A stretch of DNA of 64,000 nt, taken from Halichoerus grypus (taxonomy: Eukaryota > Chordata > Mammalia > Carnivora > Phocidae). Below the pieces are notes generated by a model. The model was not told the origin of the DNA. It was given only the letters and a program-made list of their open reading frames with translations, and did no database searches. The stretch covers positions 101,506,696 to 101,570,695 of the forward strand of contig NC_135720.1 in the NCBI RefSeq assembly GCF_964656455.1, read 5' to 3'. Made by a program: the position numbers and the translations under genes. Shown piece after piece: positions 25,166 to 37,070 of the stretch. The stretch's first letter is position 1. Each line of letters starts with the position of its first letter.

Positions 25166-26044
25166 ATCAAGCTTTAAGTGCACTGGATTCAATGATAAAT
25201 ATGGAAACAGCTCTTGGCTTCAAGAAATTGAAAGTCTTCCTGGATTTTGCATATCACATTTAAAAGCATTTTCATCTTGTTAACAACAAGTGTTTTTCTT
25301 TTTCCCAAAGAACTATATTAAAATTTGTTTATACCAGTGATGAAGATGAGTCTAGATTTGAACCTTTTATACTTGTTATGTTTTTTGAGCTTAGTCTTTT
25401 GACTTGAAATAACAACATAAAATTCATAAGAATCATTCACTGTGATTCACAAATGAAACATGGCTTGTTCAAAATGACTAGATACCTTAGAGCCTACTAC
25501 TAGGGCTTTTTCTAAAACTGTGGCAATCTAATTGGGTAATGGAAAGATTTATCAGGGAAGTTCTATAATATAGAATTACATATTCTGAATAAATAAGAAC
25601 AATTGTCTCTAGTGATCGCTGAATTATAACATAGACTCTACAAAATCAAAGTGGTATTTTTATTCCTTAAGTAAAAAATAACACTGAAAGCCATAACACT
25701 GAAGAAAATACCCAGACCCTGAAACACACATGTTTTTCACTTTTCTTCTGTCTCAGTGATCTTTAAGATCATAAACCAATCTTGAACAGTGTAGGTGCAG
25801 ACTCTAGGAAGCCTGGTGAATGGTTACAGTATTCTTAGAATTCAATCCTAAAATATTCTGAAATAAACTTTTCTGGTATGTTCTGAAAACATAACAACAA
25901 TAAACCTATCAATGTATACTTATTTAAGATATCTGGTCCATCAAAGAGGAGTTTGTTTGTTGTGCTTTGTTTTGTTTGTAAAATGATCTGTAATAACAAA
26001 GATACCAAGATCGAGAATTAGTGAAATGAAAGGATTATCCCACA
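25166..26044. other. Unassigned intron
   Basis: AT-rich, with no recognised element or frame. Confidence 0.4.
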
Positions 26045-26175
26045 GGGCTAAGAAATCTGGGTTTTCATCCCAGCTTTTCTCCTAACTTTGTATGTTTTAT
26101 TGGGCAGTTATATATAGTCCCTTAGTCCCAGTTCTTTATATATTAAATGAAGGATTTGGACTTTTCAGTCTTAAA
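26045..26175 (+). repeat. MIR SINE fragment, sense
   Basis: CTGGGTTTTCATCCCAGCTT, TATTGGGCAGTTATATATAG and ATTAAATGAAGGATTTGGAC resemble the MIR core in sense. Confidence 0.5.
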
Positions 26176-26862
26176 TTTTGAAGATTCTACAATATTATTT
26201 ATTTCATTTTCAACTGAAGTTAGAATTTGATCATTTCTTTATAAAGTCATTTAAGGTACGTATTGTCCCCCAACATCTAATCTCCATTCTCCTTTGTTGA
26301 TTTTTTAGTGTGTGTGCTTGTGCATGTGTGTGTGAGAGAGACAGATACAGGGAGAGGGGCTTTAGAATATAAAAATCACAACCTTGCATGCAGAGCAAAA
26401 TTCTATGAAGGTGATGAGGTGGAACATGATATTGAGCATCAGTAAGTTGAGTTTGGCAGATATGTATCTTCTAATGGTACACATGGCATTGGTTGAAAGT
26501 AATCCTTTGATTGATTAGTTTACATGGTGTCAAAACCGCATAATCTAAAGTTAGTTGGGTATAGGGAAAGAAGCCCAACTCTTCTGGTAAACTTGTATTT
26601 CTATTCTTATCTTCCCACAAGGATTTATTTGAGGTTGTGCTCCAAGATTCAAACCAATTATCTTCATCATAACCTATCCCCGAAGCTCAGTATGTCACTT
26701 ATGGTGTTCTGTTCTTCAGCCATCTTATTTCTGACCACCTATCTTCCTTCTAGACTGCATCTGCTTGTTCTTTTTTCTGAGCATTCACCTACTTAATATT
26801 CTGGCCATTCACCTACTTAAAAACTTAATGACCATTTAAGAGGCACATATACTGTATCTTTA
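26176..26862. other. Unassigned intron
   Basis: It includes a TG-rich segment near 26310-26335 and a 13-bp direct repeat (CATTCACCTACTTAA, near 26783 and 26808). No gene or known element. Confidence 0.4.
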
Positions 26863-27783
26863 TATCCTGCAGTTTTTTAAAAAAATTTTATTTTATTTTA
26901 TTATGTTATGTTAGTCATCATACAGTACATCATTAGTTTTTGATGTAGGGTTCCATGATTCATTGTTTGCATATAACACCCAGTGCTCCATGCAGTACGT
27001 GCCCTCCTTAACACCCATCACCAGGCTAACCCATTCCCCCACCCTCTCCCCTCTAAAACCCTCAGTTTGTTTCTCAGAGTCCATAGTCTCTCATGGTTCA
27101 TCTCCCCCTCCGATTTCTACCCCCCTTCATTTTCCCTTCCTTCTCCTAATGTCCTCCATACTATTCCTTATGTTCCACAAATAAGTGAAACCATATGATA
27201 AATTACTTTCTCTGCTTGACTTATTTCACTTAGCATAATCTCCTCCAGTCCCATCCATGTTGATGTAAAAGTTGGGTATTCATCATTTCTGATGGCTGAG
27301 TAATATTCCATTGTATATATGGACCACATCTTCTTTATCCATTCATCTGTTGAAGGGCATCTCAGCTCTTTCCACAGTTTGGCTATTGTGGACATTGCTG
27401 CTATGAACATTGGGTGCATATGGCCCTTTTTTTCACTACATCTGTGTCTTTGGGGTAAATACCCAAGAGTGCAATTGCTGGGTCATCAAGTAGCTCTATT
27501 TTTAATTTTTTGAGGCACCTCCATACTGTTTTCCAAAGTGGCTGTACCAACTTGCATTCCCACCAACAGTGTAATAGGGTTCCCTTTTTCCACAACCTCT
27601 CCAACATTTATTGTTTCTTGCCTTGTCAATTTTTGCCATTCTAACTGGTGTAAGGTGGTATCTCAATGTGGTTTTGATTTGAATTTCCCTGATGGCTAAT
27701 GATGATGAACATTTTTTCATGTGTCTGTTAGCCATTTGTATGTCTCCTTTTGAGAAGTGTCTGTTCATGTATCCTGCAGTTTT
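26863..27783 (-). mobile_element. 5'-truncated carnivore L1, antisense
   Basis: The body is 26877-27769 on the minus strand. The 3' UTR is of the type ending near 'AACCCTACATCAAAAACTAA' (reverse sense). Upstream of it the C-terminal end of ORF2 is still readable in broken frames, e.g. MHPMFIAAMSTIAKLWKELR (27360-27419) and the zinc-knuckle-like region with HCWWECK. TATCCTGCAGTTTT is duplicated at 26863-26876 and 27770-27783, so the insert is bounded exactly. It is not capable of retrotransposition. Confidence 0.95.
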
Positions 27784-28265
27784 AAAACCTGTACTAATTT
27801 TATATTTTGTCCTGGTGTCCCCATAAGTAAATTTGTGTCTTTCAAATTGTATGTTCCAGATTTAGGTTTGGAAAGGGAGATGATTATAAGCATAAGTGTT
27901 ATCTCTGGAAAAGATCTGAGAGGGAAATCCAGACTTCTAATATTTAAAAAAAAAAAACACCTAAAACAATCCCATTTAGCTCCAGCTTAACATGTTTTCT
28001 CTATACAAACATAAACCGGTAACAGTGCCACTAATTTAATTTATAACTCATTGTCAGCCTTTTTTTATTTTCCCTTCATTTGCTTTGTGTGAATGTGTTT
28101 CCTCTTTCTGGAAGGAGAAATATGGGCTAATATTAAGTATGGGCACCAACCTGTCTCCTACTGTGTCTTGCTGATCTTCTGTGGATAGTTGCCAAAGACA
28201 TTAATAGCCTTGGTTCACTATTATTTTAGTCTATCTTAAGTTTGCTTTATATGCCAGGAGTCTTA
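27784..28265. other. Unassigned intron
   Basis: A 12-A run occurs near 27945. No element or gene was recognised. Confidence 0.4.
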
Positions 28266-28385
28266 ACTTTAGCCATTGGTGATTTTGACAAGAGCTGCTT
28301 TGGGGCAGTGCTGAGGAGAATTTAAAGAAGTTCAATAGAGCTTGGAAAATAGGTAATGAAGATGGTGAGTAAAGATAATGGACAC
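28266..28385 (-). repeat. L2-derived segment resembling 30236-30345
   Basis: It carries TTGGTGATTTTGACAAGAGC and TTTAAAGAAGTTCAATAGAG, which align at about 85% by eye to the L2 body 2 kb away. The shared TTAAAGARGTTCAATAGAGC seems unlike the usual L2 sequence at that point, which would favour local duplication over an independent L2 copy. Confidence 0.65.
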
Positions 28386-28962
28386 ATGCACATGACTTGT
28401 TTTGTTCAGGTGAACCCAGCATTTCCAGATATGAGACTTTCGTCCATCATCTAAAACTGAGTTCCATATTCATTTATTTATTCACTCATTCAAATATTTA
28501 TTGAGTACCTATATGTTCCAGGTATTTTGAATTCGAGAGTAAGAGGTATTGAACAGAACTGATCAAGCGGTTGCCTGCATGGATCTTACATTGTAGGCCT
28601 GCAAAGGGGAGGCATCTGACAACAAATAAATAAGATAAGAGATATAAAGTACAAAAATAAAACAGGATAAGGGATAAAGAACATAAGCAATAAAAGACTT
28701 TCCAGGAAAAAAAAAAAAAAAACTTAAGTAGAGAGCTAAATGAAATGAAGAAGTAGCCATGTGGCAACCTGAGAAAAGAGTATCTCTGACAAAGAGAATG
28801 TGCAAAGGCTTTTAGAACAACCTGTCTTGGTGAAATTGAGGAGGCACAATAAAAGGAGTGTGGCTGGAGCACAGTGGGCTACTGTCTGAGTATTACGAGA
28901 TGGATGTAGGGAGATGGTAGAGAGCCATGTAGGCTCATGTAGGGCACTGAGAACTTATTACT

Positions 28963-29150
28963 TTTTTTTTAAAGATTTTATTTATTTATTTATTTGGGGG
29001 GGGGAAGTGCAGAGGGAGAGGGAGAGAGTCTCAAGCAGATTCCACACTGAGCACAGAGCCCAAAGGGGCTTGATCCCATGACCCTGAGATCATGACCTGA
29101 GCTGAAATCAAGAGTCCAATGCTCAACCGACTGAGCCACACAGGCACCCC
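28963..29150 (-). mobile_element. Can-SINE, antisense, older copy in L2
   Basis: A T-run, AAAGATTTTATTTATTTATT, a G10 run, then GACCCTGAGATCATGACCTG and GAGCCACACAGGCACCCC. Flanks GAGAACTTATTAC and GAGAATTTAATAC look like a decayed target duplication. The ATCAAGAGTCCAATGCTCAA segment marks an older subtype than the SINEs at 3.7 or 18 kb. Confidence 0.9.
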
Positions 29151-29210
29151 AGAGAATTTAATACCTTAGATGGAAAGCTATCTGAAGCATTTGCTACAGG
29201 AGAGTGTGAT

Positions 29211-29435
29211 CTGCCTTACATTTTATGTGTTTCTTTTTTTAAGATTTTATTTATTTATTTGACAGAGAGAGAGACAGCAAGAGAGGGAACATAAGCAGGG
29301 GGAGCAGGAGAGGGAGAAGCATGGGAGCAGGGAGCCTGACTTGGGGATTGATCCCAGGACTCTGGGATCATGACCTGAGCCGAAGGCAGACGCTTAACTG
29401 ACTGAGACATCCAGGTGCCTCTGCCTTACTTTTTA
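29211..29435 (-). mobile_element. Can-SINE, antisense, in L2
   Basis: The body is about 29226-29420, ending GACATCCAGGTGCCT. CTGCCTTAC plus a T-rich extension repeats at 29211 and 29421, with mismatches further on. Lies 60 bp from the previous SINE in the same orientation. Confidence 0.92.
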
Positions 29436-31029
29436 AAGGCATCTTTGGCTACAACATGGAAATTAGTCTGCGATGGAGCAAGAATGGTTATAGGGAGACT
29501 ATGTAAGAGGTTATTGCAAAAATCCATGGGCTATAATGGTGGTGACTTGAAATACCATGGGAGCAGAGACAGTGGTAAAAAAGGATTGGACTCAGGATAT
29601 ATATTTGAAAATAAAATTGACAGGATTTGCTGCAGGACTGGGTATGGTATATAAGACAAAGAGGAGTTAAGGATGACCCCAAGCTTTGAGGATCAAATTA
29701 CTAATAGAAAGCAGTTGCTATTTATTGTCATAGGGAGATCATGATAGGAATAAGTTGGAGAGGAAAATATCAAGAGTTTACTTTTCTACTTGGTAGGTTA
29801 GATATACCTATTAAGCATCCAAGTGAGAAAATGTGGGGTTAGCTATATAAGACAGTATGTAGATCAGGCTCAGAAGTAAAATCTGTAAGTTGGAGCTGGA
29901 AATATAAATTTTGGATTTATCATGGCATAGCTGATAATGAAAGCCATGGGAACTGGTAAGATCAACTAGAAAGATAAATATAGATAGAAAATAGAAGTCA
30001 GAGATCTGAGCCCTGGAACATTCCAATGCTTAGAGATTGGGAAGATGAAGATGATTCAGAAAATGACATTAAGAAGGATGAGGCGGTGAGATAGTAGGGG
30101 AATCAAAAGAGAATAATGTCTCAGCAGCCAAGTAAAGAAGGCATTTCCTGAACAGCTAGAGATCAGCTGTTCCAAAAACTTCTAAGCAGTTGTGTCCAAT
30201 GAGAACTGAGAATTGGTTGTTTGATTTAGCAATCTGAAGGTCATTGGTGACTTTGACCAGAGTTGCTTTGGAGGAGTGCTGAGGGTAATTTAAAGAGGTT
30301 CAATAGAGCTTGGAGGATATAAATGAAGACAGTGAGTAATGATAATTTTTCCAAGGAGTTTTGCCTTACAGAGAAATAATGATTGTATGCTAATTGGGAT
30401 GCACAGCACAGAAAGCTTCATAGTAAAGCAGAGATAGGAAGAAATTGCAGAAACAACGTCATTGAGTAAGAGAGGTGGGACTGGATTCAGAGCACAACCA
30501 GAGTCGTTGACTTTATGTAAGAGCATAGACAACTCATCTACAATTAAGGAAAGAGAAGGCAAAATATATGGACAGATCCAGATAGAATGGTACATGTGGG
30601 GGTGGGAGCATGTGGAAATTCCCTTCTGTGGCTTCAACTTTGTCAGTAAAATATGAAACAAGTCATCAGCTGAGAATAAATTTGGGGAAGGAGGTGTTGA
30701 TTTGAGGAAAGTGAAGAGAGTTTAAAAGAGTCACTTTGGAAATTGGAAAACAAATTGAGGAAGAAAAGTTAGGCGAACAGCTAAGAACCACAAGGACCCA
30801 CTTGAAGTTTATGTTCATGAATTTAAAAAAGAAATCAATTCAGCATGGTTCCTGAGTCAGTGCTCCTCCCCACCCCAGCCATAGATAGCTGCCTGGGGGA
30901 AGAGTTGAGTAGTCATTGACATGAATTTAATTGGAAAAAAAAAAACAAAACTCCCAGAAAAAAAAAGAGGGTTTATTGTGTGTGCAAAAGAATGACTATA
31001 ATAACAGATCATGAAAATTTTACTTGTTA

Positions 31030-31385
31030 GGGTCAGCTAAACCATGTTGCAGTAACAAATAATGCCTTAAGTCTAGTTGGATTAACATAACAAAGATCGA
31101 TTTCTTGCTTACACCTCAGTTTAGTGTGGGTCATGAAGCTTTCCTTGGGAACTCTCTTCTAGCAAAGATTCAGGGATCTAGGATGCCTCTGTGGTGCAAC
31201 ATCTTGTCTTCCCATAGTTTGTGGCCCCAGCTGTGTACATAGAAAAGTGAACAGTTAGAGAAAACACACCTACTTATAACTACCTTGTACTCAAAGTTAT
31301 AGTTACTTCTCATCATATTCTATTAGCCAGAACTACACATATGGCCATAAGCTAGCTCAAGGAAATACAGAAAATGTAGGAGAGT
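31030..31385 (-). mobile_element. Probable MLT1-like LTR relic, antisense
   Basis: The start (GGTCAGCTAAACCATGTTGC, AGTAACAAATAATGCC, TTAACATAACAAAGATCGAT) and the far end (CATATTCTATTAGCCAGAAC) follow the antisense pattern of ERVL-MaLR type LTRs. It is non-coding and badly eroded. The exact family is uncertain. Confidence 0.45.
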
Positions 31386-31545
31386 AAATGGATTATTTAA
31401 TGGGTATCAACTGTCTCTCCCACATAAACTAAGCCAAACAAGAAAGGTAATGAGGATTTCTTCCCATTGTCATCATAGTGAAAAACTGATAGGGTCAAAA
31501 TATTATGATTTTCTGTGAAATCAAAAAATTGCTTTAGGTTGAAGT

Positions 31546-32201
31546 CTATTCTGGTTATCAATTGCTGTATAACAAATACCACAAGACTTCATAGTGTAAA
31601 ACAACTTTTTATTATTTTGTTATATATTATTTATGTAACATTATTTTATTATGTTCATGGATTCTGTGGGTTAGTACTTTGGAAGGGCACAGTGAGGTCA
31701 GTTTTTCCCATCTCCATTATGTCTAGAGCCTCAGCTGAGGGTAACTTAAATTTCCAAAGTCTGGAACAGCTGGGGCTAAACAGCCACTTCTAAGATGCTG
31801 TCTTTGCTCACATGGCTGCTACCAAGTCTGGGATTCCTGAAGGAGAATCTCAGCTGGGAATTTTGAGCATAGCATCTAAATGTGTCCTGTCCAGTATGGT
31901 GTTCTCAAGGCAGTCAGATTTCTTATGTGAAGACTCAGGGCTCCAAGAAAAAGTGTTGCAAGAGACCAAAGCAAAAATCACAGAGCTGAGCCTAGACACA
32001 GAAGTTGCATAGTATCACATCAGCCATATTCTACTGACTGTGTGCCATTCACAAAGGCTACCCCAGATTCAAGAGCAAGGTAGTGGGACTCCACCTCTCG
32101 AGAGAGTGGCAGAGAGTTGAGAGAGAGGCAGAGTCACATTGCTGAAGAACATGTGGAATGGTTATGGTTCTGGCCATCTTTGGAAAATGCAATCTGCCAC
32201 A
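31546..32201 (-). mobile_element. MLT1-type LTR (ERVL-MaLR), antisense
   Basis: Plus-strand landmarks in order: GGTTATCAATTGCTGTATAA, GTGTAAAACAACTTTTTATT, TTCTGTGGGTTAG, CCTCAGCTGAGGGTAAC, CTCACATGGCTGCTACCAAG, ATTCTACTGACTGTGTGCCA, GACTCCACCTCTCGAGAG, GAGTCACATTGCTGAAGAAC and TGCAATCTGCCACA. At 656 bp it is longer than usual, so it may contain duplicated internal sequence. It has no open reading frame of viral type. Confidence 0.65.
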
Positions 32202-32984
32202 CGGTCATAATATGAGTGAGCTGGAAAGGAAAGAGGTGGATTCTAGAGATGTTTGATGTAAAGGTTTTAAGAAGAGATTATTATTTATGAAAATGACTAT
32301 GATTTGATCATTTTGAGCTGGGACACAAATGCAGAATTGAAGATATTATGAGTTCAAAGGACCAAGAGGCCTGAGTATAGAATGGATATTCCCTGTGGAA
32401 TTTGAAGTCATGAAAAATTATGACAACAGTTGTGATGGCCACTGACACACTGAGAGTTCCATGTTAAATCTTAGGAAATGAGAGAAATTGATCCTGAGGT
32501 CTGTAAATGAATACCAAAAAAAAAAGAATAATTTGCATAGTACATGGCCCACATTCAAAGAAGTAGGTGTTTTTCAGGAAGACAAACAATATCTTTGACT
32601 TCTCATGGGTTATAGATAGCACCTATAAAACTGTCAGGTCCAGTAGCACAGGAGGAGTGGGAGAACAAAGTGGCCTACAATGGGAGGGCCAGGAAAGCAG
32701 TGTAATCAGGGGATGGCCAGCTTTTATTAGAGCAAGAAGCTAAGGATTATATTTGGGGAAGAGATTTTGGAGGTAGAGAACCTTGGTGATAACAGACTGA
32801 GTTCCAGGGGGAAGATGGGAGGGATGAGAAATTGATCAGATCAGGGGATGTACATATCTGTATAGGAATGAGAGTCCCCAGCAAAGCCCAGGGAATCATG
32901 GGCCTTTGTGATTGCTCTGTGAGGGGAGGTATATGACTTGACAGTAGTACCAGTGGTCCCACCTGGCAGAGTCATTCTGTTACC
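32202..32984. other. Unassigned, weakly L2-like intron
   Basis: GAAAGGAAAGAGGTGGATTC and nearby phrases vaguely recall antisense L2, but I cannot follow it continuously. No gene. Confidence 0.35.
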
Positions 32985-33510
32985 TTGTAAGTCAGATCAT
33001 ATCACTTACCTGCTCAAAATCCTTTAACAGCTTCCCATCTAAGCCAAATTTAATGGACACAAACATTCAGTGATCTCCAAAGACCCAACAAAGCTGGCAT
33101 CTGCTACCCCTCTGACCTCAGGTTCAACCTCTCTATACCTGGAAAGCTCTTCCTCAGATACCTGCAGACTTGTTTCCTTACCTCCTGCAGGTTTTTATGC
33201 AAATGTCACCTTCTTCATGAGGACTCACCTGGCCACTCTGTCCCAAACGACAAGCACCTCACCAGTGCTTCCAGTCTCCCTCTCTGTTTCAGGTTTCTCC
33301 TTAGAGCTCATCATTATCTAATATACAATATAATATACCTTTGGACTTGTTCATTATCTGTCTCCTGGTAATGGAATGTAAGTCCCAAAAGAATGTAAAT
33401 TTTCATTGTCCCATTTACTGCTTTTTTCCAGCACTTAAAACACTACTTGGCCGAGGGTAGGCATTCAAAAAACATATATGGAACTAAGGAATAAATGGTC
33501 TCTCAGTGTT
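32985..33510 (+). mobile_element. L2 LINE 3' end, sense
   Basis: In order: AAGTCAGATCATATCACTTA, CTGCTCAAAATCCTTTAACA, TTATGCAAATGTCACCTTCT, CTTCATGAGGACTCACCTGG, AATGGAATGTAAGTCCCAAA and GGGTAGGCATTCAAAAAACA. It is continuous over about 500 bp, to near the L2 3' terminus. Confidence 0.85.
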
Positions 33511-34294
33511 TCTCAAATGGGTTATGATTTATTAGAATCACTAAATCAATTTAGTGTATCATGATCCACATTTATTTCACTTAAGGGGAAGAAAAGAGAA
33601 TAGAAAGGAATAGGAAATATCAGAAGGTGTTGCACAAAGAAAAGTGTTATTGCATCATATATTGTTTCAGTTTAATATATATGTGTATAATCGATCACAA
33701 TGTAAGATGATTTCCCTAATGTGTGCCACAGTCAAAAATTTTAGAAAAACACTCTAGAAAATTTGTTGAACTAATGTCTTAAGTAGATTATGGTGATAGG
33801 TGGGGATTTATTGATGGGGAGCCAACTGGGAGAACCCATCAGAAGCATATGTAGCTGCTCATCTGGGTTGGTTCTGCAGGAGACAGTATCAGGACTTAGG
33901 AAGGGGAGGGTTTTGCCAGGGACTTAAGGTGTTACTTCCTGGGCACTGCTATTTCCCTGGAGAAGAACCAGCATAGTATTTAGCACACAATGGGCCCTCT
34001 AAGGACTTGATGGTTGGTTAAAGTTTTTTAATGATTATGTTATGGTATTGGAAATATTTCTCAGTAAGTTGGTTTTACCACAAGACCTGTTTTACATGGG
34101 GTATTAAGTCATCAAAAGCCTTCCCAAAGTAGCTCTTTGCTGGAAGAGACAAGACCTATTATTGTGACATCAAGAATGTTCAATTGGAGCTATTTCTCAG
34201 CCACATTAATTGCAGCCACCTTGCTTTTGGTAATTAACGGTTACTTCCTTTGGGGTAAGGGTTGGCCAATGATGTAAAAATATCCCCATGCTTA
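33511..34294. other. Unassigned intron
   Basis: No recognised element. TCAGTGTTTCTCAAATGGG at about 33503 and the TTTTAGAAAAACACTCTAG segment near 33739-33757 could be eroded ends of a hAT-type element, but this is unproven. Confidence 0.35.
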
Positions 34295-34440
34295 TGGCTT
34301 GGAGTCAGAAGACTTGGAGTCTAGTTCAGTCCCTGCCTCTTGTCTGCTAGGGGACTTCTCCCTGGGCCTCCCATGTTTTCTCTTTCGTAAGATGAAGAAG
34401 TTGGACTGATGGTCTTAACATCTCTTCCACCTTTATTCTT
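34295..34440 (+). repeat. MIR SINE, sense
   Basis: TATGGCTTGGAGTCAGAAGA, CTTGGAGTCTAGTTCAGTCC, CTGCTAGGGGACTTCTCCC and CGTAAGATGAAGAAGTTGGA follow MIR in order. Confidence 0.7.
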
Positions 34441-36944
34441 TAATTAATGAATCTTTTATTTGACACTTAGGGTAAATGTCATCTTATTTTCTGGATTTTG
34501 AGTTCATTGGGAGATAGAATGGGTCAGTGTCTAGTCCAAAGTGCCCATAGTAAGCATTTTGCAAACATTGGGTTATTGATGGCTCTTTAACTGTTAGAAT
34601 TCATAGAGCAAGAAAAGTCTGAACTTTTGGTTGTTTTTAGCTTGGCTATTTTAATGTCCCTATTTTTTCTGTTATTCCTTAGTTCTAATTTTCTTATATT
34701 GATATCTATTCTCCTTTTGTAGCTTTTAAAATGGACTCCCTGGGACAGAAGTTTCTCATAAGTTAAGACATTATCTCACTAATTGGTTTTTGTAGACCTT
34801 TTAAAGGAGGTGGGAAGGGAACACATTTTGGCATAACAAGTAAGAAGTTGAATTTTATGCCAAGCATTTCAGGTAGCATTGAATAGTATGTACTTTTTAT
34901 TGTACACACTGTCCAACATTAGTAGTAATTATATCCTGACTCCTTAAGATTCTGCATTTTCTTTGGAATCCACCTCCATCTATTGCACTTTTTAGTGCAA
35001 ACAAGCTTCCTCCCGTGGTAGTTAGAGTTTTGGAATGACGAAGAGTACTGTTACATAACACAATTTACTCAGGGTGAGAAGCTTATGGACTCATTTTGGT
35101 GGTACTGTTTATCTTAAGGGTAGCTGATGCTAGTTTAGACTTTTAAAATGAAAAGATTTGTAAATATGCCTCATGCTGCTAATATCCTCTGCTCTTGCTT
35201 TTTACCTCTTGAATCAGATAGTGAATCAGTCTTGAGTATTTAAGCAGATAGGGAAGTGTGAAAGACATCCATTTATTCAGCATATGGTAGAACTATTACT
35301 GTGTCAGGTACTATCACTTCTCCAGCATGGACATCTAAGCCTTCCTCAAATACATTTCCATCACAAGCCACTTGAGCTGTCCTCATTAATTGAAGTTGAC
35401 CTGACTGCCATGTCAGAATGTTCCAAGAAAAAATATTCCTAACGCCCGAAAGCTACAGTTAGCAACCAGAATCGGGATTTTCTGCAGTGCTGCATGAAGG
35501 TAAATGCTGTAATTTAAACTAGAAATTTTAAAAAATTAAAACAAATGAATAAACTAGAAACTTGAACGGTGAAAATACATTCAGGCTTATGCCATAACTT
35601 TTCTGAGGAAAAATAAAGTCCCATCCAGAAAAAAAAAAAAAAAATCATTTAAAAACTGGATACTTACTTTCTAGATTCAGTTATTTTCAAGCCAATATTT
35701 TCGTACCCAATCACCTAACAAAAAAGGACAATTAGCAGAGAAAAATGAGAAAATTCTTCTGTTGATTTGAGGATGCTAGTGGCAAGCCTTTGGCTTCTAA
35801 GAATTGAAGAATCCCTGTGTACTGATTCCCACCTGCCTTCCTGGAACAATGTGGTTTATGTATGCATCAAATATGTGTCTTATTGGTTGATTTCTTTTGT
35901 AATGATAGAATAATGCCTTCATCCAGACCCAGGCAAAACTATTATTCAAGCTTCAGTTTACAAATCCCACTGTGTACCCTTAGAGAAATTATAATCCTGA
36001 GTTTAAATTTAATATAAAGAAGATGTTGCTATTTCTCCTGCTTCCTCACCTTGGCTTGGCCTAAATGGAATAAGACTGTCCTGACCAGTGATATTTTTAG
36101 TGACTGTTTACAGAGAGTGGAACATCCTAATTAAATATTGTATTTCATAATATAAATCAGTAAAGTATTAGTTAAGAATATTTCCTAATAGTATTTGAGA
36201 TGACATAATAAAAAGCATGGAATATAACCATAATAGTCAATGATACACACCAAATAATGAAGAAAAGGAGATAATTTTATCAGAAAGAAGTGGGTGTTAG
36301 AATAGGTTTGTCAACGTTAAAAGCAAAAACTGCCATTTATTTTAGCAGCAAAGGATGGGTTTATTTAGGAAAAAAAAAGAAAATTTCAATCCTGGACAAA
36401 CAACCTGTGGCAAAACTGTAGGCAAGTCCTGGAAACAAAGGAAAGGTACACTTTTTAAGGAGAAAAGTGTAAGTTGGAAAGGCTGTTATAAACTAAATGT
36501 CTGTTGGAGTAAACTAGAAGTTGGAAGCATGGTGACTTTTCACTGGCTGAACTATGGGGGAGGGGCAGATGAAAGCATTTCTTTCTTTAGCAGGCATAAT
36601 AAAGTAGTATCCAGGTGCAAGGTCAAGTCCATCTCTTCGTGTTGGGTCTGCAATTGACTAAGAGCAGTAAGGTTGAGAGCTCTCCTTGCCAAAACCTCCC
36701 GACTCCGTATTAGTGAGGTTACCCATTACCAATTTTCACAAGTTAAGCTACTACTTATCAGGAAAAAAAGGAAGCAGGTGAGTTAGATGGCTCATTTCAC
36801 TGAACTAAAACCATTCGAGATCACACATACACAGAGACCACTAAAAGGCACCTAACTTGTAGATTTTGGAGTGAAACTGTGATGACTATAATGAGGACTC
36901 ATTATAATACTTAACAGTAAATTGATGGATTCACTCTATAATTC
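34441..36944. other. Insertion-poor intron stretch with small L2 pieces
   Basis: About 34480-34590 (TTCATTGGGAGATAGAATGG, GTGCCCATAGTAAGCATTTT) looks like an L2 3' end in sense, and about 35265-35330 like an antisense L2 3' end. A 17-A tract at 35629-35645 follows AATAAAGTCCCATCCAG, but no transcript-like body is recognised upstream. The rest is unassigned. Confidence 0.45.
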
Positions 36945-37070
36945 TGTCACCTTGCCCTTGCTTTCTTGTGCCTTGGTCAAGGGTCAGAGCAACTTCATAT
37001 ACTTTACCGTGTTGGCACGACATTTCAGAAATAATAAGTGCTCAATAATTATTTCTTGAAAGAATGACTT
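36945..37070 (+). mobile_element. L2 3' end fragment, sense
   Basis: TGCCTTGGTCAAGGGTCAGA, then AATAATAAGTGCTCAATAAT and TATTTCTTGAAAGAATGA, the characteristic L2 terminal pattern. Confidence 0.5.

Larger units (their letters stand above)
28455..30870 (-). mobile_element. Long L2 LINE relic with recognisable reverse transcriptase, antisense
   Basis: The 3' end is at the left (TTTATTGAGTACCTATATGT, then CATGGATCTTACATTGTAGG), and the ORF2 body extends rightwards. Minus-strand translation still shows L2 RT landmarks: SLTPLCLIYHTQSCSKSCQF (near 29670), the region DLTSSHGFHYQLCHDKSKIY (near 29960) where the catalytic YADD-type box has decayed to CHDK, and SGCALNPVPPLLLNDVVSAI (near 30500). Stops and frameshifts break it. 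Two Can-SINEs (28963-29150 and 29226-29420) interrupt it. About 2 kb of the family's roughly 3.3 kb is kept, which is long for L2. Confidence 0.85.

Noticed and set aside
35580..35645. AATAAA followed by a 17-A tract, considered as a processed pseudogene end
   Set aside because: No recognisable transcript body and no flanking direct repeat were found upstream.
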